64,000 bases of DNA from Rhodospirillaceae bacterium (GCA_024638465.1 JAHEKF010000003.1:1-64000), one strand, 5' to 3'; numbered from the stretch's first letter, positions 37,734-46,477 are shown. The notes: generated from the letters alone by a model not told the origin. Program-made: numbers and translations.

Positions 37734-38333
37734 GTGTCTGTTGAGATGTTTCTACGCCTATTAAATTCGCACTTGCTGCTGTGGCTACTCCTGAGCGCAC
37801 CCGGCATAGCTACGATTGTTCGATACCTTGTCGGCGACACGTTCTACGGAGAAGTCGTTCATTTCACTGGCGAGCTCTCCGCACGCCTGTTGATCGTCAC
37901 CATGGCCGCGACACCACTGCAGCTCCTGTTCCCCAAGCTGCCGTGGACGCGATGGCTGGTACGCAGGCGTCGCTACTTCGGGGTCGCCGCTTTCGGCTAT
38001 GCAGCGCTTCACACCGGGGTTTACGTCGAGCGAATAGGCGAGTTCGGCAGGATCCTGAGTGACGCGACTGAAGCGGGACTCTTGACCGGCTGGCTGGCTT
38101 TCGCGATTTTCGTTCCGCTCGCCGTGACAAGCAACGACTGGTCGGTCCGCAGAATCGGAGTGATGTGGAAACGCATTCATCGCTGGGTTTACGCCGCCGC
38201 CGTCCTCACCTTTGCCCACTGGTTGCTCGTCGCTTTCGATCCGATACCGGGTGTGATTCATCTGCTCATCCTGGCCTCGCTGGAGGCCGTTCGAATCACG
38301 AAAACGCGCGCCCGATCGCCTGCGGGTCTTTAA
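37734..38333 (+). CDS. YedZ/MsrQ-like heme membrane protein (ferric reductase-like domain)
   Basis: A 199-residue protein with about six TM helices of the ferric-reductase-like/YedZ type. Features matching MsrQ: VVHFTGELSARLL, RRRYFGVAAFGYAALHTGVY, WKRIHRWVYAAAVLTFAHWLL, with His residues placed to ligate two hemes. MsrQ supplies electrons to MsrP; no msrP gene is nearby, so a ferric-reductase role beside the iron receptor is possible. Start is the GTG at 37734, with GAGG upstream; an ATG 12 nt later is an alternative. The TonB-receptor gene follows after 126 bp. Confidence 0.8.
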   Translation: MSVEMFLRLLNSHLLLWLLLSAPGIATIVRYLVGDTFYGEVVHFTGELSARLLIVTMAATPLQLLFPKLPWTRWLVRRRRYFGVAAFGYAALHTGVYVERIGEFGRILSDATEAGLLTGWLAFAIFVPLAVTSNDWSVRRIGVMWKRIHRWVYAAAVLTFAHWLLVAFDPIPGVIHLLILASLEAVRITKTRARSPAGL

Positions 38334-38396
38334 ATACGCCTGTCCTGCGTGCGCGCTGACATCAGTGGCGCACACGGTTGACTCCAAGGGTCTAAA

Positions 38397-38411
38397 TGAT
38401 AATAATTCTCA
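38397..38411 (+). promoter_or_regulatory. Fur box upstream of the TonB receptor
   Basis: TGATAAT-A-ATTCTCA matches the 7-1-7 Fur motif TGATAAT-N-ATTATCA with one mismatch. It lies 49-63 bp before the receptor ATG, where Fur would block the promoter when iron is plentiful. Fur itself is not encoded in this window. Confidence 0.8.
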
Positions 38412-38426
38412 TTTGCGAACGCAAAT
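38411..38426 (+). promoter_or_regulatory. Perfect inverted repeat next to the Fur box
   Basis: ATTTGCG-AA-CGCAAAT is a perfect 7-2-7 inverted repeat that shares one base with the Fur box. It lies in the receptor's 5' leader, 34-49 bp before the ATG. It could be a second operator or a small RNA hairpin; no binding protein can be named. Confidence 0.5.
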
Positions 38427-38459
38427 ACGAATCATTCTTAACGGCACAAGGAGCTGGCC

Positions 38460-40715
38460 ATGTTGCGCGTATCTTCCGCGACGTTTTTTATCGCGCTGAC
38501 AAGCGTTGTTGCCGGCGGCTGGACAGCGATCTCGTCGGCGCAAGTCGTCGAGGAAATCACGATCGTCGGCGACGCGGAGACAGCGCGTGGCATCCCGGGC
38601 GGGGCCAATGTCATCGGCCCGGCAGAGCTGGAGCGGTTCGAGTACGCCGACATACAACGAATCATGCGCACGGTGCCGGGGGTCTCGGCACAGATTGAAG
38701 ACGGTTACGGGCTGCGCCCGAACCTGAGCATTCGGGGCACTGCCACGGACCGAAGCGGCCGCATCACGCTGCTGGAGGACAATGTTCTGATCGCGCCAGC
38801 ACCCTATTCTGCGCCCGCGGCCTACTACTTCCCGACGACCGGCAGGATGAACCAGGTCGAGATTCTGAAGGGGCCTGCTGCGATCACACAGGGCCCTTAT
38901 ACCGTGGGCGGGGCCGTCAACTTCTCCTCGACGCCGATCCCGACCGAAAGCGGTGGACTGGTGCTCCTCGACGGCGGACAGGACCGTACCTCTCGCCTTC
39001 ATGCTCATTATGGCAGCAGCAGCGAGCATTTCGGCTGGCTTGCGGAAACGCATCTCTGGAACGCAGCGGGATACCAGGACATCGACGAGGTCGGGGGCGA
39101 CACCGGACTGTCCAAAGACGACCTGATGCTCAAGTTTCGCCTCAACGGTGACCGGGACGCCTCCGTCTTCCATCAGCTCGATGTCAAGCTGCAATACGCC
39201 GAGGAAGCTTCCGAGCAAAGCTACCTTGGTCTGACCGACTCGGACTTCACTGCGGCCCCCTATCGCCGCTACGCCGCATCCCAGCTCGACCTGATGCAAA
39301 CAGAGCACGACCAGGTGATCCTGACCTACCGGGCATCGTTCGAAAATGGCCCCAGCTTTTCTGCGACCGCATACTCAAACAACCATGAACGCGCCTGGTT
39401 CAAGACCGAAGGCCTGGATCCCAACGGCAGCGCAACTGCCGAAGACTTCAGTCGCACGAGCTGGCTGAATGTGATCCAGGCCGTGAACCGCGGCGAAGCC
39501 ATAGGGGCGGTCACGCCGTCCGAGCTGCAGGCAACCCTCGACGGCGCGGATACCGTTGACGGCTCGATTCAGCTGCGCAACAACGCACGCGAGTATTTCT
39601 CGCGCGGCATCCAGTTCGGTCTCGATTGGCAATTACAGAGCGGCCAGGCTCGCCACGATCTGCGTGTTGGCCTCCGGCTCCACGAGGACCAGGAGGACCG
39701 GCTGCAGCGCAACAGCACCTACCATTTGGAAGGCGGTCGGATGGTACTCGACGATCTCGGGCTACTCGGTAATGCCGGGAACCGCGTGCAAGAGGCGGAA
39801 GCGACCGCGTTCTTTGTCCATGACCGAATCGAGTGGCGCGACTGGGTCTTCACGCCAGGATTTCGCTATGAAGATATCGATCAGGCTCGGACGCGTTGGG
39901 AGACGCGGCTTGGCCGCACAGCAGACCCCGCTAGCCGAGCGGACTCCAACATCCGCGATGCTCGCCAAAACCAGACCGACGTCCTCCTTCCGGGAGTCGG
40001 CGTGCTGTACAACGTGAGCGACAATCTAAGCGTGTTTGGCGGCGTGCACAGGGGATTCACCGCGCCAACGAACGCCCCGAACGTGGATGAGGAAGAAAGT
40101 CTCAACTACGAGATGGGGCTAAGAGCTTCCGCCGGGCGAATGTTCGCTGATTTGACGCTTTTCGTGACGGATTACGACAATCTACTGGGTGTCTGCACGG
40201 CTTCGTCGGGAGTGGATTGTGAAGTTGGCGATGCGTTCAATGGAGACGCCGCAACCATCAGCGGTGTCGAGTTTGCGCTGACACATGATTTTTCGAACAC
40301 GCCGGGAACTGCCATACCGCTCTCCCTGAGTTATACCTACATGGATGCGGCATTCGACAGTGATATCGCGGACACGGATTTCTTCGGCAACGTGACAGCA
40401 GGCGATCCTATTCCCTACATTCCGGAGCATAAGCTTTATGCGCTGATCGGCATCGAGAAGAACCGCTGGAGAACTTATCTCAGCGCCGCCTACGTCGACG
40501 AAACCTGCGTGCAGGCGTCCTGCAACGCATACGAAGTTACCGACGATGTGCTCATCGTCGATGTCTCCGCTCAGTATTCGGTAAACGACAGGCTGACCTT
40601 GTTCGGAAGGGTCGAGAATGTTGGCGGCGAGGAAGCACTTCTCGGACGACAGCCCTATGGAGCACGTCCTAACAAAGACAGGACGGCCAGTCTCGGCGTT
40701 CGATTCGGGCTCTGA
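38460..40715 (+). CDS. TonB-dependent outer-membrane receptor (FecA-like)
   Basis: A 751-residue receptor. Signal peptide ending near SSAQ (residues 1-28), then a possible TonB box (VEEITIVG), a plug domain with NLSIRGTATDRSGRITLLED and EILKGPAAITQGPYTVGGAVNF, and a 22-strand barrel ending in Phe-Gly-Leu. The plug resembles FecA-type iron receptors. No FecA-type signalling extension is present, so it is a transport-only form. AAGGAG lies 6 nt before the ATG. The Fur box upstream supports iron-regulated uptake of a ferric chelate; the ligand is unknown. Convergent with the cyclase gene (10-bp gap). Confidence 0.9.
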   Translation: MLRVSSATFFIALTSVVAGGWTAISSAQVVEEITIVGDAETARGIPGGANVIGPAELERFEYADIQRIMRTVPGVSAQIEDGYGLRPNLSIRGTATDRSGRITLLEDNVLIAPAPYSAPAAYYFPTTGRMNQVEILKGPAAITQGPYTVGGAVNFSSTPIPTESGGLVLLDGGQDRTSRLHAHYGSSSEHFGWLAETHLWNAAGYQDIDEVGGDTGLSKDDLMLKFRLNGDRDASVFHQLDVKLQYAEEASEQSYLGLTDSDFTAAPYRRYAASQLDLMQTEHDQVILTYRASFENGPSFSATAYSNNHERAWFKTEGLDPNGSATAEDFSRTSWLNVIQAVNRGEAIGAVTPSELQATLDGADTVDGSIQLRNNAREYFSRGIQFGLDWQLQSGQARHDLRVGLRLHEDQEDRLQRNSTYHLEGGRMVLDDLGLLGNAGNRVQEAEATAFFVHDRIEWRDWVFTPGFRYEDIDQARTRWETRLGRTADPASRADSNIRDARQNQTDVLLPGVGVLYNVSDNLSVFGGVHRGFTAPTNAPNVDEEESLNYEMGLRASAGRMFADLTLFVTDYDNLLGVCTASSGVDCEVGDAFNGDAATISGVEFALTHDFSNTPGTAIPLSLSYTYMDAAFDSDIADTDFFGNVTAGDPIPYIPEHKLYALIGIEKNRWRTYLSAAYVDETCVQASCNAYEVTDDVLIVDVSAQYSVNDRLTLFGRVENVGGEEALLGRQPYGARPNKDRTASLGVRFGL

Positions 40716-40725
40716 TAGAGAGCGA

Positions 40726-41688
40726 TCAGCGGATCGCTAATGGACGAATCGGCGACCCCGTCGCGCCGACGAGCGGCAGCGGCGTCACAACGAACATGAA
40801 CTCGTACACCTCGTCCGCCGCAAGCCGCTCGAGATTCATGTATTCCGCCATCGGTATGCCGTTGAATGTCAGGAACTCCTGATGAAGCCCGCCGGCGCCG
40901 CCGGGCACCGCGATTTGCGAGCCCGAATCGCTACCGAAAATCGCCGGCATGCGCTCGATCACCCATTCGCCAACCGCCGGGCCAATACCGGGGGCACGTG
41001 TCATCACTTCGTCAGGCTGATCCCACAGCTGAGCCCAGCCGTAGCGGAAAATGATCGCGTCGCCGACGCCGAAGTCCGCATCGCTCATTCCCTGTCGCTC
41101 CAGCGCTCCCTCGAGATCCGCGACCGTGACCTCATAACCGTGAGGAAGGCGCTCGCCCTTGTAGCCGGCGATGTCGATGAGCACACCGCGGGTGACGATC
41201 GGTTTGATATTCTCGACGCCCAGATGTGCGAATCCGTAGCGATTATCCATCTCACGGCCGGTAAAGCCGTTGTAGAAAACGTGCTCCGTAGTCCCATCTT
41301 CCATCTCGACTTCCCGGCCGGCATGCGCAAATGAGTCGAGTTGTGTGCCCAGGTGCGCGAGCTGACCGGCGATGAAGTCCTCCTGCCCGACATAGTCGTT
41401 GGCGGCTATCGCGGAACCACGGGATGACGATTCGATAGCGTAGGTTCTTTCGAACAGGGTCGGCATTCCGGGCTCCAGAGGGTGCCCCAGATCGTAGATA
41501 TTGCCGCTTCGCACGGCGCCGACAGCCTCGACCACCTTGGCCGGAGTAATGCGGTTGGTAGCGCCCGATTCATCGTCCGCGCCCCACTCCGTTTGTGGCC
41601 ACCACGGGCCCGATTCCCTGGTCTGCGCGACCAGGCTTGCCGGAATCAGTAATGTGGCCATGAGACCAATCGCGACACTATCTCTCAT
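40726..41688 (-). CDS. Exported cyclase-family hydrolase (kynurenine formamidase-like)
   Basis: A 320-residue protein with a signal peptide (residues 1-22, ending LVAQ) and a cyclase fold (PF04199-type). The metal-site motif reads HLGTQLDSFAHAG, where the usual HxGTHxDxPxH has Gln in place of the second His. Also seen: GVLIDIAGYKG and VGDAIIFRYGWAQLW. Family members hydrolyse amides or cyclic substrates using a metal. Export is unusual for kynurenine formamidase, so a different substrate is likely. A 12-bp palindrome (CGCTCATGAGCG, 41774-41785) lies 86 bp upstream. Confidence 0.85.
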   Translation of the reverse strand: MRDSVAIGLMATLLIPASLVAQTRESGPWWPQTEWGADDESGATNRITPAKVVEAVGAVRSGNIYDLGHPLEPGMPTLFERTYAIESSSRGSAIAANDYVGQEDFIAGQLAHLGTQLDSFAHAGREVEMEDGTTEHVFYNGFTGREMDNRYGFAHLGVENIKPIVTRGVLIDIAGYKGERLPHGYEVTVADLEGALERQGMSDADFGVGDAIIFRYGWAQLWDQPDEVMTRAPGIGPAVGEWVIERMPAIFGSDSGSQIAVPGGAGGLHQEFLTFNGIPMAEYMNLERLAADEVYEFMFVVTPLPLVGATGSPIRPLAIR

Positions 41689-41773
41689 CAGTCATCTCCC
41701 CGGATTCTCATTGATCATTGTGATGCCCCCACAGAGCGCCCGAAGCGTTACGGCTGCGGCCCTTAAGGTTTGC

Positions 41774-41785
41774 CGCTCATGAGCG
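41774..41785. promoter_or_regulatory. 12-bp palindrome upstream of the cyclase gene
   Basis: CGCTCATGAGCG is a perfect palindrome 86 bp before the cyclase start. It is a possible operator; no regulator gene is adjacent. Confidence 0.35.
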
Positions 41786-41860
41786 ACCATTTTTGGATTG
41801 TATTTCGATTATAAATCGCGTCTCCAGCCAGCGCTATTAACCAAGGCTTTTCATATTATT

Positions 41861-41877
41861 ATCAGTAATATACTGAT
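41861..41877. promoter_or_regulatory. Perfect 17-bp inverted repeat in an A/T-rich intergenic region
   Basis: ATCAGTA-ATA-TACTGAT is a perfect 7-3-7 inverted repeat inside a strongly A/T-rich stretch (about 41800-41910). The 300-bp gap 41689-41988 lies upstream of the cyclase and downstream of the TonB-like gene, so this is most likely the cyclase control region. The repeat is about 173 bp before that ATG. I see no ORF or RNA gene in the gap. Confidence 0.5.
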
Positions 41878-41988
41878 GTTTTCTAATATTTTTTTAGATA
41901 ACGAGGCAGCCTGCGTCCGGATCGCGCCGCCGAGTTCTGTATTATCGCAGGCGGCGTGGTAACCGCACTTAAGGAACCGCGGCGAAGA

Positions 41989-42357
41989 TCACTCCTCCAG
42001 AATCAGCGGTTGTCCCGCAGCAGGCGTCTCGGTTTCCACGATGACTTCCGGAATCTCGAAGCTGACGTCAGGCTCATCGATGAGTTCGACGACAGGGGCC
42101 GCCGGCGCTCGAGCCGGCGCTGGGGGAGCATCCGGGAGCTGGCGGCCGGGGTCCGGCGCAGGAATAAAACTGGTTATCGAGAAATAACGCGTTGGATCTC
42201 TTTCCAAAAACCGGGTGACCAGATCGTGCATGAACAGCAGCATGGCGATCGTTATGGCGGAGGCGCCGACCAGAGCCACGAAATAGCGAATCAGAAGCGG
42301 CCGCGGCTTCTCCCGCAGCTTCTTCTCCAGACTGTCCAGCTGATTCTGATCTACCAT
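41989..42357 (-). CDS. TonB-like N-terminal membrane-anchor protein
   Basis: A 122-residue protein: a cytoplasmic basic segment (residues 1-22), one TM helix (about 24-44, YFVALVGASAITIAMLLFM), then a periplasmic Pro/Ala-rich and acidic stretch (PDAPPAPARAPAAPVVELID) to the end. This is the layout of the N-terminal half of energy-transducing TonB proteins, but no C-terminal TonB domain follows. It could be a truncated TonB, a stand-alone anchor or an unrelated protein. Divergent from the acyl-CoA dehydrogenase gene. Confidence 0.65.
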   Translation of the reverse strand: MVDQNQLDSLEKKLREKPRPLLIRYFVALVGASAITIAMLLFMHDLVTRFLERDPTRYFSITSFIPAPDPGRQLPDAPPAPARAPAAPVVELIDEPDVSFEIPEVIVETETPAAGQPLILEE

Positions 42358-42508
42358 CGAATGGGCATTTTATCAGCAGCGGTTCGACCTACATAGTTCA
42401 GCTCATGACCGCACTGGTAAACTGGGTAGAATCTCAGCGATCCCGCGACGCAGAAAAGCCTGAATTCAACTTGCGATATTGCTTGCACTACCCATCGTGG
42501 AGACCAGC

Positions 42509-43672
42509 TTGGACTCACTCGACGCTCTAGATCTACTGGATATCGACTCGGAATTGACGGCGGAAGAGCGAATGACTCAAGCCACTGCTCGCCGTTTCGT
42601 CGAAGCTTCCGTCGTTCCCGTTATTCGCCAGTGTTTCGAAGAGCACCGTTTTCCGAAGGAGCTCATTCCCGAGATTGCAGCGCTGGGAATGCTCGGCAGC
42701 ACTATCCAGGGATACGGCTGTGCCGGGCTAAATAATGTCTGTGCCGGCCTGATCTATCAGGAGCTCGAACGAGGCGATAGCGGGCTACGAAGTTTCGTTT
42801 CCGTCCAAAGCGCTCTCGTGATGCATCCGATCCTTGCATTCGGATCAGACGCGCAGCGGGAACGCTGGTTGCCAGAACTTGCGCGCGGCGAGGCGATAGG
42901 CTGCTTCGGACTGACTGAGCCCCATGGTGGCTCTGACCCTGGCAACATGAAGACACACGCCAGAAAAGACGGCTCGGATTGGGTCGTGAATGGCTCGAAA
43001 ATCTGGATCACCAATGGAACCTTCGCTGATGTTGTGGTGGTGTGGGCCAGAACCGAAGAGGGCATCCGTGCGCTTCTGGTCGAGAGTGACATGCCGGGGT
43101 TCAGCTCCACCGAGATTGACAACAAATTTTCTTTGCGAGCATCCAGTACTGCCGCGCTGTTTTTCGACGACGTTCGCGTGCCAGAGGCAAACGCCCTGCC
43201 CTCGGCAACAGGCCTCGGCGCCGCATTGGCATGCCTGACCGAAGCGCGCCTGGGCATCAGCTGGGGAGCGATCGGCGCAGCCCAGGATTGCCTCCGGGAA
43301 GCTTTGTCGTTCACCGAGACTCGAGAACTCTTCGGAAAAAAGCTGAATAGTACACAGTCGGTACAACAGCGACTTGCCGACATGGCGCGAAGAATTGCGA
43401 CCGGCCAACTGCTGGCCCTGCATCTCAGCCGACGCAGGGACGCCGGCAAACTCCACCCCACTCAGGTCTCCATCGGTAAATGGAATAACGTGCGAACGGC
43501 TCTCGATATTGCCCGTGACTGCCGCGACCTTCTCGGCGCCAGCGGTATCAGCGCGGAGCACGTCGCGATTCGGCACATGCTGAACATGGAAAGCCTGGTG
43601 ACGTATGAAGGCACGGAAACCGTACATCAGCTCGTTGTCGGTAAGGAACTCACGGGCATCAATGCGTTCTAA
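42509..43672 (+). CDS. gcdH: Glutaryl-CoA dehydrogenase-like acyl-CoA dehydrogenase
   Basis: About 387 residues, an FAD acyl-CoA dehydrogenase. FAD and substrate motifs: GCFGLTEPHGGSDPGNMKTHA, WVVNGSKIWITNGTFADVVVVWAR, and the C-terminal VTYEGTETVHQLVVGKELTG with the catalytic Glu in YEGTE. ERMTQATARRF and the LTEPHGGSDPGNM form point to the GcdH branch, which oxidises and decarboxylates glutaryl-CoA from lysine or aromatic breakdown. I place the start at TTG 42509 because GGAG lies 6 nt upstream; TTG 42479 and GTG 42497 are alternatives. No other glutarate gene is adjacent. Confidence 0.87.
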   Translation: MDSLDALDLLDIDSELTAEERMTQATARRFVEASVVPVIRQCFEEHRFPKELIPEIAALGMLGSTIQGYGCAGLNNVCAGLIYQELERGDSGLRSFVSVQSALVMHPILAFGSDAQRERWLPELARGEAIGCFGLTEPHGGSDPGNMKTHARKDGSDWVVNGSKIWITNGTFADVVVVWARTEEGIRALLVESDMPGFSSTEIDNKFSLRASSTAALFFDDVRVPEANALPSATGLGAALACLTEARLGISWGAIGAAQDCLREALSFTETRELFGKKLNSTQSVQQRLADMARRIATGQLLALHLSRRRDAGKLHPTQVSIGKWNNVRTALDIARDCRDLLGASGISAEHVAIRHMLNMESLVTYEGTETVHQLVVGKELTGINAF

Positions 43673-43807
43673 ATAATGAGGCGCAGCACACCTGGGCGCC
43701 GGGCGACGAGTTCGGCAGTAGCGATCTTGCGGAACGCGTCACAGCAGGCTCGCGCCATCAGATCGATAATTTGCGCGAGCCATAGACTCATCAACAGGGA
43801 CGATTAG

Positions 43808-44011
43808 ATGACCAGGATACGGCGGATATGTCTTTCGGTGGGTGAACGGAAAGAGTGGATCAGTTTGGTTTCGGGATCCGCTCCGAATACGCACCGGGTC
43901 ATCCCGACAGACGGAGAGGAGTTCGAGTTTTCGCCGAATGACGAGGAACCGCTCGAGGCGCAGATCGCCAGACTGATGGAAAATCGTGACGCAGGGACTG
44001 CTGGTCAATAG
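43808..44011 (+). CDS. Small hypothetical protein
   Basis: A 67-residue soluble protein, basic at the N-terminus (MTRIRRICLSVGERKEW) and acidic near the C-terminus. GGGA lies upstream of the ATG. Its end overlaps the end of the convergent FG-GAP gene by 7 nt. I do not recognise the family; it is supported only by its start context and a composition like real coding sequence. Confidence 0.45.
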   Translation: MTRIRRICLSVGERKEWISLVSGSAPNTHRVIPTDGEEFEFSPNDEEPLEAQIARLMENRDAGTAGQ

Positions 44012-45840
44012 ACAAAAATAGCGCCCGAGTCTCGTGCATCGTCGTTGTAGCGATCGCCTCCGACTCCGGTCGCAGCGCTGTCTTCAAATCGCGCCCCGAC
44101 GATCATCGTCGATCCATCCTCGTCGAACGCTACGACTGAAGCGAATTCGTCATATACACCGGCATTCGGTGCCTTTACGTAGGCTTCTTCGGTCCAAACG
44201 CCTTGCGGATCTCGCGAATAAAGCCAGAGCGCTCCGTATTCCGAACCACCCGCTTCATCATCGCCACGATCTCCGTTCAAACCGGATGACGGGCTGTCTT
44301 CCAACGGCACGCCCACAGCTAACAGCTCACCATTTCCGTTTAAAGCAACCCGCGTCCCGAACTGGTCGAATTGTCCGAGATGCGATGGTTTGAGATAGGC
44401 CTGTTCGCGCCACTCGCCGTTTTCACGGTGGAATACATAGGCAGAGCCGTTGGAGTAATCGGTTCGCGGATCGAAACCGACACGGTGACCAACTTCTGCA
44501 TTGGCACCGGTCGAGGTGTTGTTCTCATCCGGCGCGCCGACCGCCAGGGTGTTGCCATCACCGCTCAACGAAACGACCGCGCCAAACGCATCAGCGCCCT
44601 GCGTATTTTCACCTTTGACGTAAGCCTCCTGTTGCCAGGAACTTCCGGTTCTCGTGAAGACGTAGGCGGCACCCGAGCCACGCTCGGAGTTATCGCGTTG
44701 ATCGCCATTGATTCCTGGCGGACCGTCCTCATCCAGAGCACCCACCGCGATTGTGTTTCCGTCGTAACTGATCGCGACCGAAGTACCGAACAGGTCGTTC
44801 TCCTCCGGATACATGGCTTTGACGTAAGCCTGCTGAGACCAAACGCCGCCATCGCGCGCGAAGACGTATGCCGCGCCCGCACCGCCGGCATCGTTGCTCG
44901 CTTCGTCGAAGTTGATTCCCGACGACGCACTGTCCTCGCCCTGTGCGGTCGCAACAAGCGTATCGCCGTCGTAACTGAGCGCAACCTGATAGCCGAATAC
45001 ATCGCCCGCTTCCGCGTTCGATGCTTTGAGATACGCCTGCTGGGACCAGTTACCCCCGTCCCGGGCGAAGACGTAAACCGCACCCGCGCCAAGCGCGGAG
45101 TTATCGGATTGATCGCCGTCGATACCGGTTGCGCTGCTCGCTTCGAGATTGGCGCCCACCGCCAGCGTATTACCGTCACCGCTTAGCGATACCGAATATC
45201 CGAATTGGTCACTCGACTCCGCATTGGATGCCTTGACGTAGGCCTGCTGAGACCAGCCATCGTCATCGAGCACGAAGACATAGACGGCCCCGGCGTCGAG
45301 TGCCGAGTTGTCGGTCTCGTCGCCGTTTATACCGGTTGCCGCGCTATCCTCGAAGATGGCGCTAACCGCCATCGTGTCGCCGTCGGCGCTTATCGACGCC
45401 GATAATCCATAGATTACGCTGCCGCCACCAAATTGATCGTCGACCCCCGTATTGGAGGCTTTAACGTAGCCGATCGTTTCGGACATTCCATCCAGCGGAG
45501 AGACTTCTTCGGATCGCGTGCAACCACTCGCGTTGCAAGCTTCCAGCGCATAGCGAGCCGTATCCCAGGGATACAGATGAACGGCGACTGGAACCGATGT
45601 TCGCGTCGTCTCGGCCGAAAGATCGGTACCAACCTGGGAGAACGCGGTAACGCCGTCCAGATCAGCAAGCAAGCGATAGCGTTCCGCGTCCGCGACCGGA
45701 GACCAGTTGAACTCGAGTGTCTTCAGACCATAACCGAGCGTCAGCGTCGGCGCAGGTGGCGGCGACGAACACGCGGAAAGGGCCGCCGCTGCTACAACGA
45801 AAAACCCGACGCTTCTCAACCAAGCGTAATTAGACATCAT
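44005..45840 (-). CDS. FG-GAP-repeat lipoprotein, probable seven-bladed propeller
   Basis: A 611-residue lipoprotein (hydrophobic leader ending LSAC, residues 1-24). A fibronectin-like domain at about 30-120 (LEFNWSPVADAERYRLLAD) precedes seven FG-GAP units from about residue 125. Each opens with YVKASN-like sequence, then DQFG, S.SGDGNTLAVGA, a Gly/Asp calcium-like loop (SSATGINGDQ.DNS), GAVYVF and W.QQA. Seven units predict an integrin-type propeller, perhaps stabilised by Ca2+. It is last in a run of eight exported-protein genes, 32 bp after DUF6152. Likely a surface or periplasmic binding protein. Confidence 0.88.
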   Translation of the reverse strand: MMSNYAWLRSVGFFVVAAAALSACSSPPPAPTLTLGYGLKTLEFNWSPVADAERYRLLADLDGVTAFSQVGTDLSAETTRTSVPVAVHLYPWDTARYALEACNASGCTRSEEVSPLDGMSETIGYVKASNTGVDDQFGGGSVIYGLSASISADGDTMAVSAIFEDSAATGINGDETDNSALDAGAVYVFVLDDDGWSQQAYVKASNAESSDQFGYSVSLSGDGNTLAVGANLEASSATGIDGDQSDNSALGAGAVYVFARDGGNWSQQAYLKASNAEAGDVFGYQVALSYDGDTLVATAQGEDSASSGINFDEASNDAGGAGAAYVFARDGGVWSQQAYVKAMYPEENDLFGTSVAISYDGNTIAVGALDEDGPPGINGDQRDNSERGSGAAYVFTRTGSSWQQEAYVKGENTQGADAFGAVVSLSGDGNTLAVGAPDENNTSTGANAEVGHRVGFDPRTDYSNGSAYVFHRENGEWREQAYLKPSHLGQFDQFGTRVALNGNGELLAVGVPLEDSPSSGLNGDRGDDEAGGSEYGALWLYSRDPQGVWTEEAYVKAPNAGVYDEFASVVAFDEDGSTMIVGARFEDSAATGVGGDRYNDDARDSGAIFVY

Positions 45841-45872
45841 GGCGATTTTTTCTATTGGCTGTACGGGCGCCG

Positions 45873-46271
45873 CTAGCGCCCACGGTAGAGTTCTTCGCCG
45901 GACTCGAGATCGACCAGAACCGAGCCCTCCGACAGCGTCATCTGCGGTGAACCGTTCTTCAGAGCGCGCCCGGTCATTTCAATGCGGTCGCCCGGCTGAA
46001 ATGTGGTCTCGTCCCATCCGAAGCGTGTACCGAGACTGGTCGGATTTCCGAGCTCGCCGCGCCAGCGAACGATGTTCCCGGTCTCGTCTTCGACATCCAG
46101 GATCAGGACGGAATGCGGATTGATCAACCGCCACTGCGCGACAACGCCAGCGACAGTAGTGACGTGGTCGTTATACCGACCGGCATCGCCATGATGGGAT
46201 CGCACCGGTCCGGCAAACAGCAATACGGTTGCGCCAATCGTCAACCACGCGGCGTGGGTTTTATGCGGCAT
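45873..46271 (-). CDS. Exported DUF6152-like protein, copy 2
   Basis: A 132-residue exported protein. The signal peptide (residues 1-25) ends PVRS, and the predicted mature chain starts HHGDAGRY. The small beta-rich body has VAQWRLINPHSVLILDVED, WRGELGNPTSL and FQPGDRIEMTGRALKNGSP, matching the DUF6152 pattern. The second copy (51150-51548) has the same length and motifs. Function is unknown. A mature N-terminal His plus the conserved NPH His could bind copper; that is my inference. 32 bp upstream of the FG-GAP gene. Confidence 0.85.
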   Translation of the reverse strand: MPHKTHAAWLTIGATVLLFAGPVRSHHGDAGRYNDHVTTVAGVVAQWRLINPHSVLILDVEDETGNIVRWRGELGNPTSLGTRFGWDETTFQPGDRIEMTGRALKNGSPQMTLSEGSVLVDLESGEELYRGR

Positions 46272-46477
46272 TGAACCTGCCCTCCTTCACTCTCACTACA
46301 GCGCGACAAAATCGCGGCAGTTCGTAAGTTCTTCCTGCTCCGGCGGTGCAGAAACCGCAGCGGAGGCCATCAATCAATACACAAAATTATACCGTAGTCG
46401 CTTCTCTGGCGACGTAGGAACTTATACATACTGAGTCACCGGAATCCATCGTGGAGAACGAATAACGACGTATTTCG

